From NCBI GenBank assembly GCA_963580455.1, contig OY756957.1, positions 27,124,501 to 27,188,500 of the forward strand: 64,000 nucleotides of DNA, in the 5' to 3' direction. Position numbers and translations under genes: made by a program. This DNA comes from Euonymus europaeus. Lineage: Eukaryota > Streptophyta > Magnoliopsida > Celastrales > Celastraceae. The notes under the pieces were generated by a model. It had not been told where the DNA came from. It was given only the letters and a program-made list of their open reading frames with translations, and ran no database searches. Positions 23,301 through 36,713 of the stretch are shown here, in pieces. Numbering within the stretch: the first letter of the stretch is position 1; every line of letters starts with the position of its first letter.

Positions 23301-24431
23301 ATTATCGCCTACGTGTATGTATTACCTTAAACATAGGATGCCGTTTTAGTGTTAAATCGACAAATACCAAACTCATGCAAATACAATTAATTTATCATCA
23401 TAAAATCCAAAATGAATCTTCCCACGTGATGACGTGAAGGCTTGATTCTGTGGAGTCTCTCTCTCTCTCTCTCATCATTAATCTGCAGAGGATCGGTGCA
23501 CTTGGGATTTTTTTTTTGAAAATTAATAAATATAAAATATAAGTGATTTCAATGGTAAGATTTTAAATTCATCCGTTGGTTGATATTATCGGTTAATCGA
23601 CTTTTGAGCATATTAACAATCATCAATCGATCCACATATATTTGGACTAGTTGATATTATATGCCCGATTTTGTGAGTCGGTTGTCGGATCGATAATATT
23701 CGATCGATCATGGATCAGTTGACCTATAATGGCCGATAAAATTGATCCCATGCCTAGACCGTTTTAAAAATAATAAAATTTCTATTGACAGTGAAATTGT
23801 GAAAAAAATAGTGATATTTAATTGAATTAGGCAAAAACTGTGATATATTAATTATTTGCTCAAAAAGATCTAATAAACTCGTTACATGTGCATATATATA
23901 TATATATATAAATATATATTATTTTTAATATAATAGTAAACGACTGATATGATTTAGAATATTTAATTAAATTAATTTGACAAAATGCATGGCAAAATAT
24001 TTATCTTCTTTACATTACCACCTGTCCTCTTTCTCAAGTTTGTAGAAGGGTCAGAAGCTTCACGTACTCCGAGGTTAACATAGCAAATGAGAGTTTCAGT
24101 GAAACCAAGACAGACAGATATCAAAAAAGACATTAATTCCAAATATTCTTACCAAGTTAGTTAGTGTTTAAGTGTTAACCCACCACTTTATTCCTTCAAG
24201 TATCCTTTTACCTTTTATTCTTATTACCTTAGCCTTTAATTTAATATTGACTGTCTCCATGATACAAGAAGAGTTCATCACAAGTCTTATATATAATAAT
24301 TCAATTTATCTAATAATTAATCAACAAAAGCTGTCCATTAAAGAGGAACAAGATCGTCAGACATATCATGTTCTCTGTGACTGTTAAGCAACTAAGATGC
24401 TAATTAATCAATTGGGTTTAATTTAACATTT

Positions 24432-24570
24432 TTAATAACCGAGAATGACATATATCATACAAGTTTGACTTTGAGCATCCGATATGGATTCAAACATATA
24501 AAAAGTTGTTCACCTAACGATATAGTAAATTTGCACAAAATTTAACGCGTGACTACAATGATATCACTTT
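24432..24570. repeat. Dispersed degenerate repeat, copy C
   Basis: AATAACCGAGAATGACA, then TTGAGCATCCGATATGGA (about 24471), then ACGATATAGTAAATTTG and GCGTGACTACAATGATATCA. It matches copies A and B in the same order. Class unknown. Confidence 0.45.
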
Positions 24571-27319
24571 CTATTATTTTTAGTATAAATTGAATTCAAA
24601 GCTCTTTCGAATCATACGATCTCACGTTTTGATATAATGGTTTAATTTAGCATATATATATATATATATATACATTCAGAATAGACGTTTCACTTGATTT
24701 AGCTACAGAGTACAGACAGACACAGTGACATGCTTCCGATATTTACGTACCTAGCAGCTATTTTGTACGCATTATGAACATGTTTTTCTAGTGCTAATAA
24801 GTTTTTGTGGTAGTACAGACACACACACACATATATATACAGGTACGTGTGTATGGTTGTTCTCCAGCTGTACGTTGCATGAGATGTTTCTATACAGATC
24901 TGCATGTGCATATGTTTTTTTTTTGCTGAGCTGAAAAGGTGATATACGCATATGCATTGCTAGTTAGAACCCTAATTAGTAATATTGTATCTCACTATTG
25001 TAAGAGAACAGCTGGCCAGATTTCCTATTAATTATTGCGCAATTAATTGCATGTGTTTTTGTAATGATTATAGAAGGTATTCAAGGAGAATTGGGCATCA
25101 TTTTATTCAAAATTAATTTGTTTTCCTTCTTTTGTTTATATTTAAATACAACCAATGTGGCTCAACCACAACCACTAATTTACATTAATAAATAAATACT
25201 AACAGAAGGAAGGAAAAGAAAAACTTCAGGGGCATTAAATAAATGTATTTGTGGTTTTACTGGTATGTATATGCATGCTCTCTGTGTGTGTATATATTGT
25301 ACATTTGTACGTATACATCTATATCCATTTATGTAACTAAAAACACAAAATGTCAGCATTGAATAAAGCATGGTATAATCCTATTTTGTATGTGCAAATC
25401 GACTCTTCGTCAAACAAATATATACTTATTAAGCATATATGCATGTGAGATCACAATTTGTTTCTTCATGGAGTCTCTTCTTTAATTTTTCCATTATCGT
25501 TCATGCATATATGTGTTGTTTAGTGATATGGTTTTCCTAGCTATTTTGATGGACTATAGAGAGTATCTATGACAGAGTATAAACTGATGTAGAGAGTAAC
25601 ATCTGAATATGTCTGAGAGTATATATGTGTGTGTAAATTTCATGTAAATATTAAGATTTGCTCCAATTAATTAATTAGGCGGCTCTAAATCGGCACTAAT
25701 TCAATTTAATTTAATGGTTGAAATAGTGTAATGTTATATGTCTGAAAATTCATAATATATCACAACCCACCACAATTTGTTAATTATATGTTTTTCTTTT
25801 TGTTGTAAAATGTATTTTCTGCAGTGTTGTGCCATAAAAACACACTACCGAATCCGCCGCCAAGGGATGGGGGAAGATAATCTGGAATGGAGAAGGGTCT
25901 CTATGAATTAACTGGGAGCCTGGGCTTTAAATGCTAGGCCCCCATAAAAAAATATAATAAGCTCTCAATGAAATATTAATCAAACCCCTAATGAAATATT
26001 AACCAAGCCTCCAATGAAAACATTTACAAGTCCAGACAATTTTTTTTTTTACCAATCCCAACATTGACTCTTAAGCTCCAACCCAAGATGATCAACTCTT
26101 TGTATTATTATAAATTTTAATAATTTTTTTATGAATTGGAAGGTTGTATTAACTTAAGCATGTTCAATAATGTTAACTTAATGAACCTTTGCCTTCTAAA
26201 CGTAAGATGTTCTAATTTTTTTTTTTCAGAACATGAAAACTCATAGAGAACGATCGTGACAAATATATCTATAATATTTTATTGTTAAAATTGTTACTAG
26301 TGATTATTTTTTTGTCAAATAAATAACCCAAAAAAAATTCCGGAGGTGGCATTATTGATGACTACACAACAGAGTTCTATTGATTGATTGCACAAAAAAG
26401 AGTATACACTGTCTTAAGCAAATATTTCCAAATATCAATATGGCAAATGAAGGAAAATGTCTAGACACAACTTGAACCACAATGTATCTGCGTACAAAAC
26501 ATATTTCTACTTGAAAGTAAAGAATCATTAGCAGAGCACATCAAGACATGAGAGGGATTAACCAGCGAATGTTTTACATTCCAATTGTGAGGATCTTGCA
26601 ATCCAGACAAATCTCGATACCTCAGTAATTCCAAGACTCAATACCCCTATCAAATTTTAATCAGATAATTGGGAGGATTCTGTGGAGGAATTTTCACACA
26701 TTATATATCACTGAATTTTATCAATTTAGGCTTTTTCTGCCATCATAAACATAAAAGATCACCATATCTGAAGTTATTATATCTCCTGCAATTTGCATCC
26801 ACTATTTGCGCTAATAAAATTATTCATGCATAGCTGTCTCTAAACAGTGTGATAAAGAACCAGAAAACAAAGGGGAGGGGCCAGGAATAGAAGCCAGCTA
26901 TATTACACTACAAAAAATTGGCTCAATTATTTCTATACAATGTGAAAAATAATGTATCTATTTCCTCTTAATTGAAAATTTTGAATCGTAAAAAGAATTT
27001 TAGTTAATGTTTCTGCTACTCTTCAGAAACCTAGTACTCTCTATGCCGCTCAAAATTTCGTCTAACCATGCCACAGTGACTTGTGCCTCAAATCGCAGGG
27101 AAGCAACTTTTCCGGCTCCCCATAAGCTTATAGACGTGTTCCATGAGAAGAACTCACAATATTAGTTGGACTCAGCTGTCAGAAAGAATTAAGCCTCCCT
27201 TTATGCAGGAACCTTTCCGATTGCTAAAATTGCCAAAAACTGGATTCAGTGGTGTAATGAGTCAAAAAGACTTCCCAAGTTAGATAAGACTTCCCCATCG
27301 GTTTTCAAATTATAAGCTC

Positions 27320-30300
27320 CTATCTTAGCCCAAGTGGCTTCTGCCTGTACCCAGACAGCATCCTTTCGCGAAGTTTTTCTTTTGTTTTTCTTTTCTTGTC
27401 CATTTTTACCCTGTATCTTTCTGCCCTCTCCCTGTCGTAAATCCCTTGCCAATGCACTTCCCCCGTTAATGGCCACAACCACTTCTCTCGTGGATGGTCA
27501 TTGTCGTCAGCAGCCTCAGCTAGATCTTCATCCATACTCTTCAATAATGTAATATTGAAGTACTTTGCCCACATAAACCCCTTTCGTTGTTCAATCGGGT
27601 GCTGTTCTTCTAAAAAACCAGAGTCGGGATCCACATAAACCATCTTCCTTGCACTATGGTAGGCCCAGACATTGACCAGGAGTTCCAATATTCGACAGTA
27701 GCAATGCTTTTTCTGCAGGTAATTACACCAAAATTTAAAAGCAGAGAGAAAAAGAAGAACAGCAGTATTAATCAACTTCCATCAAAACCTGAAAAGCAAG
27801 AAAATAGAAGCTGCGCAAAGCTTACCTCAAGATCCGAGGAACCCAACAAGCAAATTCTGCCTTCACTAGAATTGCTATGCAATACATCAAGCGAATCAAC
27901 AAACATCCTTCAGTCACATCATATGATTATTTAGTCAGCGTTCAAATTAGGATTACTGTAAATTTATGCAAAATATATAAGGCAGATCTAATTATATTAG
28001 AGTCTACAATTGACTTCTTCCGCAAACTAATCAATAGCGCCTCACCGGTAAGTACTACAAGATCTCGCACCCTGGAACCTATAGGTTATGGGCGCAAGTT
28101 TGTTAAAATGGAACATTTGGTTTTCAGAGTGAAATCCCTGAGTATAGGAACGAGTGAAAAAACATGTTTTCGTGGCTGTAGAATAGCCTTCATATCGTAT
28201 TAATGTAATTAGATAAAATACTATCGTCGATGAGAATTGAGATACCTTGAAAACATTATGAACTCAAGAAAGGATGGAGTTGGCATCAACCAGCTGTGCA
28301 GGGAAGACCAATGACCACCATCATGTGGCATGGGGGGCAGAGCTTCCACACCTGATGGTAACCCATACATCTTTCGGAAGGCATCTTCAAATGCAGTTCT
28401 GGGAAGTATGTAGAAGCAAAAAGCAGTTACTTGAGAAGCAATTTATTCCCCTAAAAAAAATCAATATTTACTACCATGCAAGTTTTATGCACAAAAGCAA
28501 AGATGCAACATGAATCTGCCCCATATTTTAAGGTTCACTAAAAACAGCAAGTTCTGAAGAACATGGCACTATTATTGTTAATAATTTGGATTGAAACAAA
28601 AATTATGATGTTCTAACAGTAATCTCAGCTCATGACAGAGTAAAGATGGGAGAGGAAAAAATACAAAATCAAAATAATGAGTAGGCAAAAGATTCACCAT
28701 GGTTAAGTTTTTGTACAAACATACAACATAAGACATGACAATCGACAGATATATGTCCTACACAAATATACTACACGATAATATGAACACGAGCTACAAC
28801 ACACGAAGAAACTCATATCACAACCCATTAATCCCTGGCAATCATATTAAAAGATTTTATATAAACTACACAAATATCTACCACACCTGCAGTGTCCTCC
28901 ATTCAAGAGGTCACACATGGACCAGAATGTGAGCTCAGCACTTTCGGCAACACCATGAACCATGTCCAAGCGTGACCAAAAATAAATTACATCCCCTATG
29001 GTTTCATTTTTTATCTTCTCTTCCAGAACCTTTTCTGCTTGGATGGACAAGGAAACCTGTTTCAAATAAAAGAGGTTCAAGAACTGCTGACTTCAGAAAG
29101 CAACTATGAAATAATGTTTTAAAAACTGGATTGACTAGCAAACCAATTGCTGGCTCGATTGAACCATTTTATATAACCCGCAACACAAAATGAGAACAAT
29201 TACAACCCAAAAATCATGAAAAATATGTGGCATTTTAACAAGTCATACATTTTACAAATAAAGTAAACCTATGGAACCAGAGGTTTAAGTTTAACAGGAC
29301 AGCCAAATTTAGTCTTTCAAGCAATAATTAAACTATTCAAGAGCCAGTCAGTAACAACCAGCAAGCTTACAATTTCCACCCAATAATAAATAGCTGGTAA
29401 AAACCAGTTTTCAAAAAATTAACAGCAAATTAAAAGTGGAGAGAAAGACACCGCCTTTGATGCAAAAGGTTAGTATCTTTTTCTCCCTCCCGAGTCTTAA
29501 TTCTCTAAGCTGCTTCAAATTCAGTTACATCTTTTGTGAATTCCAATGGAGTGACAATTTTTGCTCCAATAGTAGTTTTAATTTTCTTTCTTCATGAAAA
29601 GCTAACCATTTAGTTAGGGATGAGACCACAAAACTGATCCATAAAACTACCACCCTGCTCATAAAATAAAAGATAGGTTCCCAAGAAAGTAAGAGATACC
29701 TTTCTACCAGCAGCATGCCATGATTGAAACCCAATCCAAGGTCTCTGGTGAATGGTATCCACTTTATTCGCAATAGAAAACATCCCTCCCATCTCACAAA
29801 GCATATAACGATAGAAAGTATCATTCAGAAGGGGAAGACGACCTACTGCATCCACATCATCTGATCTTGACCTTCTCGCACCTGTATTCTGGCAAATACA
29901 AGGAAAGTACCGAAAAAAAGTTATATGGGATTAAACATTGTTTTGAAGTTTATTTTCCACCTACATCCAATGGGTATGATTATGAAGATTCCATAATAAG
30001 GTTAGTTACATTAAAAAGGTCAAAAGGTCCAATACAACTCACCCCCCCCCCCCCCCCCCCCCTCCCCCCCCCCCCCAACAGGAAGAAGGCCAGTGCAAAG
30101 ACTGAATGTCTAAAGCAATGAAGGATTTAATGACTGATAATGGCATATTTCCAGGGGAGGAAGCATTACAAACAGTATTAATCTTGAAAAAATAAAGTAT
30201 TCAAACTCAAACTCAATGAAAGAGAGAGAGAGACATGCATGATGCAACATACGTTAAAAAGGAAAAGCATGTCTTCTGAAACGCAATTAGGATAAAAAAT

Positions 30301-33300
30301 GAATGAATACATATAGTCATAAAAAACTTACAAGACTCAGGCCACGGTACAAGGAACCATGGTGCAAAAATGGCCAGGCCCCTGCACCATCATATACTTC
30401 ATAAATGCATACTGGCTGGCCTGTCCTTTCCAGCTCCCCCTCATCCCTTTCATTCGCTTCAAACTTGAGCTTTTCCGATTTTCGAACATTACGATATATA
30501 TCATCCCATATACCAGGGCTTTTGTCCATTCTCTCTTCAAGCTACACATCAGAAAACAATTTTAGTTTCAGCTTTCTTAATAAAATCCTGAGAAAGAGCG
30601 AGAGGCTAAACAAAATAGAGAAAATTCCCAAAAGGTCTGAACTCGCAACGAAATACCTGTTCCATTGCTATTCTCTCATATTCTTCGTAGCTTTCCACTT
30701 CCCTCAGAAGCTCCCAATCTTCTTCAGTTGGAATATCTTGCACCACAATTTCAGATCCATTCTCAGAACTTTTCATTGGATTCACAGTATCAGATAACTC
30801 TTCCTCTAGGTCATAAACAATACTAGATTCTGTAGAATCTTCCTCGTCAATGTCTTGCACTTCATCAGTTCCCTCTTCTATCTTGTCAAACAAGTCCCAT
30901 TCCCACTCCTTTTTCTGAAGTTGACTAATAGGACCTGGCAGAAAAACACTTGATGGAAAGCTGAGCACGTTCTCCAGAAGCCTTGCATAAGCAGTAATAC
31001 ATTCGGATGCCAGTATATTCTTAGCAAGCAGCCTTCCTGAAGAAGCAACTTTTAGAGCAAATTCGGAAAGCTTCCCATTTGATATCAAGAGTGAGAAAGC
31101 CGCCATCAAAGAGCCAGGGTCTTGTTTTGGAAACAAAATTCCATCAACTCTGTCAACAACCTGAAATTGAAAGACTTAAAGAGCATAAGATTAATGCAAC
31201 TTCAGTGATAGAGAATTCAAGATAGGAAGAAAATTCCATGAACTCACAAATTTTTTAATGATAGGAATATCAGGTGCAACAACTGGTATTCCAAAGGTCA
31301 TAGCTCTTATTATTAATGGAGGAAAACCCTGTTCTTCTTGGGAAGAACTATAAACAACGATATCACCCATTAACAATACACTGTTCACATCACTATTCAA
31401 GCCATAGTGCTTCACATAACCCATAGGTAATCCTAGACGAGAAACATCCTCCTGCAAGGATAAAAAGAGGGGGGGAGGCCAAATGAGAACAATATAAGAC
31501 AATAAATTTGCACAGTTCGATGTAAAATGAAGCTTTCCCTCAGTTCATCTTCCAGGTAATTCTTAATTGTCTCTAACTGAATTTTCTCTATAACTGTCAT
31601 CTAAGAAAATAGAATGCATAAAAATATTCTTAAGAAGCTAGAAAGAATCATAAGTACCATCTTTCATTACTTTTCCCAGTCAAAATCAGATACAAATGGT
31701 AGATGAAGCAGCGTAAACACACCACAAGTAATAATCTAAAATCAAATACTTATTTATGATGACAATATGAAAGCTTAAGCATCCAAGTCTGGTATATTTC
31801 AGTAGCACATGTAATTTCTAATGGACAATGGTAAACTATTTGAGAGATCACATAAAACTAGCCAATGCAAAAATTCCCTCTAGCACTCCTATATTTTCTT
31901 TGCTGGGATCATCATTATTACAATGCTCTGTAAACATGAAGTCATGAACATCCACATCTATTAGGGAAGATTATATAGTGTGAACCTAGAATGGATTCAT
32001 TTGAAGAGCAAAGAACGGAAGGAGGACCAAATACAGTAAGCATGGAACATGATAATGCATCCATCAACAATAGACTACCTGCAGATCATGCTCATCAGTG
32101 GCATTACCACATAGGAAAACAAATTTAAATGATCCTCCTCCATTATTCCTTGCATATTTTATCAACAAAGGACGTATGGCATGCATCACAACAGAATAGT
32201 CCCATGATAGGTCATTGTAGAAGAATGGACTCCCAACAACTAGAACCACCAAATCTTCATCACTGAATCCATTTTCCTTCCTAATCTGATGTTTGTCATG
32301 GGTCCTGTTGTAGCTTTCTGCGTCCCACACATCAACTGGCGATGCAGGATTCACAAAGAAGTTTCCACTGTCAAGCATACTATATAACATCTGATACAGA
32401 AGTAACAGAAATTGAGAACTAGTGTAACAATATATATCGCAAAGCTGGAAAAATAAGATTTGAAATTAGTAAGAAAAAACTTCACCGGCAGAGTGAAATC
32501 TGGAAACACAACAACACTTGCCCTGCTAAAAGCTTTTCTCCAATGAGAAACAACATTGTCCCAGCCCTTTTCCTTATACACTGGAAGGCGATTGGAAAGG
32601 GTATCTTCATGAATTATCCATACAAGTGGTACTGAACAAAAGGGCTCCTGCATAAGGCTGCATAAAAGTGAAAGTCATTAATCACACGGTCCATCCTAAG
32701 GAGCAGATGCCAAATCTTTTGCATTTTAAGCTAACCAAAATGTTAAGAAAGGTGTTCTTCGCCTAGTGGTAGCCACTCCTCAGGATTTCAAACAGCTTGA
32801 AGGTTCAAATCCCCCCACACACTAAATTAACAAATATTAAATCAATATATGTTCATCAGAAAAAAGGGGAAAAAACCCATTCAAAATGCTGTTAATATTA
32901 GCAAGGAAATTTTAATTTAGTACTTTCAATGATTCAACTACAGTGTTTTGGTTGTAATAATTTTATGGAGGCCTTCTCTCTAGCCTCCTCATAATTCCTC
33001 TTTCGTGCTTTCTTGGAGCTTAACATATTTCTTTTTCCAAAACAAAAAAAAAGGTGTTTATTATATTTAGTTTCATTCCACTTAAAATTTTCTTTCCTGG
33101 ACTTCAATATCGCCACAATTTCACTATTGTCAAGCCTATGCCGAAAGCAATTGTAACTTTAAAGGTCAGAAGCATGAAAAATATTCAATCTACCGACCTT
33201 TTAATAGCATCTTTTGCTTCAAGAGAATCAACCAAAACACCTTCAAATCTGTAGAGAATGCAAGTATCAACCACACAAGAACAAAACATAATGAATAAGA

Positions 33301-36300
33301 AGATTGCTAAGAAAGACACTTAATGCACCAAAAAGAAACGTACATTGACCAATCAATGTGACTATACTGCTCTGGACCTAAAACTGAAACCTGAAAGCCA
33401 ATTTTCTGCCATGAAGAATAACCTGCTTTGCCATCCTCCACTAGATAAATCTGTAGGAATTGCGAAGGTGCATAAGCTTTTCTGAAGGAGCAGTCAGCAA
33501 AAACCGCTGAGTATGCAGAATAATTACTCTGCATCCAACTTTATATGCACCATACATTGCACAAGGATCCATGCATGAATTTATATTGATAGTATCCTAA
33601 CATACCTAACTATGTCAATAGACTAAAATGGTGATATAACAGCATTTGCCACTGCCCACTAGAAAGAACGAAGATCCCATACAGTCTACAGATATATTGG
33701 AGCAATTATCTATAAAGATGCAAGAGAAAACTTGCCTCAAGCGCATAATCTAGCTTTTGTAGACTCTTCATCAAAGTTATCAACATCAATGATCGCCGAT
33801 CTTTCTTCAAATCTCCTAAAACCTGACAATGATAAAAACTTGAGCAATTGGCAAATACCACCCACTAAAACCAATAAAAACATATTCAAGGATAAAACAG
33901 GATTGTACTGAATACGAAAAAAAACTAGGTAATCTAAGCTTTTGAACTATTAACATTGGATAAAACTGACTTTTTGCATGTCAAGTAACCACAAATTGCA
34001 CCTACAATGTGTTCTACACTATTCTCAAATACACTGACAAACACATAAAAAAAGTCAGTGTAAGTTTCTTAATTCTCAGACAATGAAAATGTCCATTCAA
34101 AAACATTCTCAGACAATTAAAATCCCATGCACAAGGTACATTACACCAGTACACCGTGAATATAACCACGACTTATATCATGCCAATAACTGCAAAATGT
34201 GCCTTATAAATTATGCTCTTCATTCACAGATACAGTGAACCCAAAAGCAAAAGAATCACAATTTTTAGAGACCCAAGATTTGAGTATGGAGAACCAAGTT
34301 TCAATAAAAAGATCCCTCCCTTTCTCTGTCACCTTAAAGAGTCTGTTGTTCTTTCAATCCGTAGTACATACTAACCAACAAGTGATCAAGGGAATACTTT
34401 GAAGACCATTCCCATGAGCTCTGCCTCTACATAACCCTCGACATGCTAACAATTCTACAGATATGCTGTAATTGATAGCCCAGCTTAAGCCTATTAACAT
34501 CCAGATTGTGTGCCAAATCTTGTTATTCAATGAGCAGTGCATAAAAATATGTTGAATAGACTTGGCTTCCTTTTTGAGCAGAGAGCATAAATTTTTCAGG
34601 GGAATTTCACTTCTCTGAAGACATAACAAACTTTTGAACTTGTTCACCATATTCAACATTTCGAATTAGGTTTCATTTGAGCATTCATAAAGATGTCAAA
34701 AGTTTATGAAAGCATCCAATTCCAGGTCCAACACTTCTTTAACAAAGAGCACATGCCAAATCCATTCTCCAATTTACCACATTGGGTTCCTTTCCCCAGC
34801 AAAGCTTCCTATTTCTCTCAAAAAATAAAATAAAATCAGCACATGATATTGTGGCCAGGATCGATTCCCCCTCCCTCAAAAAATTAAGAATACAACACCG
34901 AGACTTATAAAAAGAAAAGGAATAACCACACCCAGCATCATGCCAAAACTTGCTAATGATCTGATGGGTAGCTTTTCACTTTTCACTGGGAAACGGTGTT
35001 CAAATTCTTCAACAGTATTTGATCTTCTGCATTACATTTTTGTTTGAGTCTTGTAACAGTTGTCAAAAGAAATTCATTAAATTTACAACTCCTGATACAA
35101 TGCTTCCCAACTAAAAACCACATGACAATCCACTCTCCCATTGACCCCATTCATGTCCTCCCCAAAATCAAAGCTTCCTATTTCTTGGAAGACAAACAGT
35201 AATCACAAACTGAATTTCTAAGAATGAGAACTCACCTAACATCTCACCAAAACTTGATGCTCTTACCATCACCTATCTTTTAAAAGCAATATTGGAGACC
35301 CATTACAATCTTACAAATATATTCTACCAAACAACCTCACTGTGACTCTATCTCACCTTGTTAGAGCACCACCCAAAGAGATTTTCCCATATTCATGATA
35401 ACCTTCATCCATAAGTTATTAGTCTCCTTTACAAACCTCCAAGTGCGCAAGTTGAACGATTCAGGAACCCCCACCATTCATTGGTGTTTTTCACTTGATC
35501 CCAATTTACCATATGAAAGTCCATTCACACACTATAACTTCTCCATAAGAAGCTTCTACAAATTTCTTCATGTATTTTGGCAACGAAAACAGAACTTTTG
35601 AAAAAACAGTGTATTACGACAAAGTCAATAAAGTCGTTTCAAACAAAGGCAAATATTTTTTTAGCTAGAAAAAAAAACTGCAAGTACTTGCTCAAAATTT
35701 TACAAAATGCATTGGTGGCTTGGCTCCCAAAGGTGGTGTTAAGCAAGTGATAGAAAATGACCTACCTCTCAAATAGTCATATTACTAAAATAAACTCCTC
35801 GCCCCTAAGAGTATAATTCACTAGCTCTCACCAATCTAAGAATTTGATTCCCTGAAAGTAAAGCCAATCATTTCCAATTTTCCATTAATCTTTTCCCTAT
35901 CATAAATTCATAATTCCACATTAATAAAGACCTTAGATGTCCTTTCACGCCAATTCATACTTCTTTCCCATTATGGCTTTACCTGACTTTTGTCCATTTA
36001 CAGCCTCAGATATTTTTAACATCTCACAGTTTCTTAGAGCTAAACTAAACTAGTTTTATTCCTCTTTTCCCTAACTTGTCTCTCCCAGATGAAAACCGAA
36101 TGGTAATCTATTTCCAGTTCTAGACCCTTGAAAAAAAACATTAACCAACAATGCATGGCAATATGAACAAAGAAAATGTAACCAAAAAACTCACAAGTGC
36201 AAGCCTAGGTTTACGCAAGCCAATCTTCGTTGGCAAGGCCATCCCCGTCTGCAACCGTTCTCGATCAAGCCCTTCCCCATCCAATAAACTCTTCAAGACC

Positions 36301-36713
36301 CTTCCCGGCACAAATCTCAGAAAGCTCCCCTCCCTCATCGATCTATGCCTCTCACTGGGGCCCTGCCCGAACACTATCGTGATGGAGTTCTGAAGCACCA
36401 TGGATGCCATCGCGAATGCAAACACCGTAAAGAAAATCAAAAAGTAAAACAAGTAAGCGCCCCTAAACGGAAACAACGAGAGCAAGCCCTTGCGATTGAA
36501 CCGCGGATGGTGCGATTTGCGCAACGAAGGTCGATCCGAGGATGGCTTGCATCTGTCTCTGTTTTGCCCTGGGTTCCGCTTGAAAGGAAATCGGTCTCGG
36601 ATCGATTGGAACCCTAGATCATTGTCCTTATTATGGTTGAGGTTGCCACCATTGGCGATGGCGGCTTTGTCTTCCACGTCTGGAGAAGGAGGAGGAGAGG
36701 AGTTCCTCCACAT
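27320..36713 (-). CDS. Membrane-anchored GT-B fold glycosyltransferase (GT1/GT4-like), 1050 aa
   Basis: Fourteen exons: 36713-36195, 33822-33736, 33450-33344, 33248-33198, 32657-32486, 32390-32079, 31451-31248, 31160-30657, 30541-30332, 29888-29700, 29056-28887, 28398-28246, 27907-27826 and 27712-27320. A basic cytosolic N-terminus precedes one transmembrane segment (about 85-107), giving a type II Golgi-like topology. The C-terminal GT-B nucleotide-sugar half appears in exons 6-8, with VLVVGSPFFY and later EEQGFPPLIIRAM and GIPVVAPD. An acidic linker and a conserved plant-specific C-terminal part follow. Intron 2 has a GC donor (GAG|GCAAGT). Length and architecture match Arabidopsis AT5G04480/AT4G01210 (from memory), whose substrate is unknown to me. 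Intron 1 (about 2.4 kb) holds a LINE fragment, intron 4 a SINE relic and intron 9 a long C tract. Confidence 0.9.
30042..30076 (-). repeat. Long C/G homopolymer tract in a glycosyltransferase intron
   Basis: On the plus strand 21 C, one T, then 13 C. In the minus-strand transcript this is G13-A-G21 inside intron 9, able to form a G-quadruplex. Such a tract is rare in plant introns and prone to sequencing error. Confidence 0.85.
32755..32860 (+). repeat. tRNA-like SINE relic in glycosyltransferase intron 4
   Basis: TCGCCTAGTGG (about 32769) fits a pol III A box at 10 of 11 positions, and GGTTCAAATCC (about 32804) fits a B box, roughly 40 bp apart. No intact anticodon or acceptor stem is evident and no clear target duplication is seen, so a decayed tRNA-derived SINE is more likely than a tRNA gene. 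Confidence 0.5.
34354..34659 (-). mobile_element. LINE relic: reverse transcriptase zinc-binding (zf-RVT) fragment
   Basis: The minus-strand frame reads LCSLLKKEAKSIQHIFMHCS followed by NNKIWHTIWM. This is the zf-RVT pattern found after the reverse transcriptase of plant non-LTR elements (C-x2-x-x, E-s-x-x-H-x-F-x-x-C, x-x-x-W). The first zinc ligand pair is already degraded. Similar eroded sequence (AAAGCTTCCTATTTCT, near 34803 and again near 35168) suggests several nested or repeated fragments in this intron. It lies in the same strand as its host gene. Confidence 0.6.

Larger units (their letters stand above)
22568..27319. other. Gene-poor intergenic region
   Basis: No gene is supported. 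It holds a possible repeat at 22670-23300, (TA)n runs near 23893-23912 and 24652-24672, dispersed repeat copy C at 24432-24570, and from about 27.3 kb downward the 3' UTR of the minus-strand glycosyltransferase. Near 25970 a short direct repeat (AATGAAATATTAA) occurs twice. Small open frames such as 24172-24387 and 27656-27934 resemble no family. Confidence 0.5.

Noticed and set aside
27656..28203. Plus-strand open frames opposite the glycosyltransferase
   Set aside because: They are antisense to well-supported exons and introns and contain no domain.
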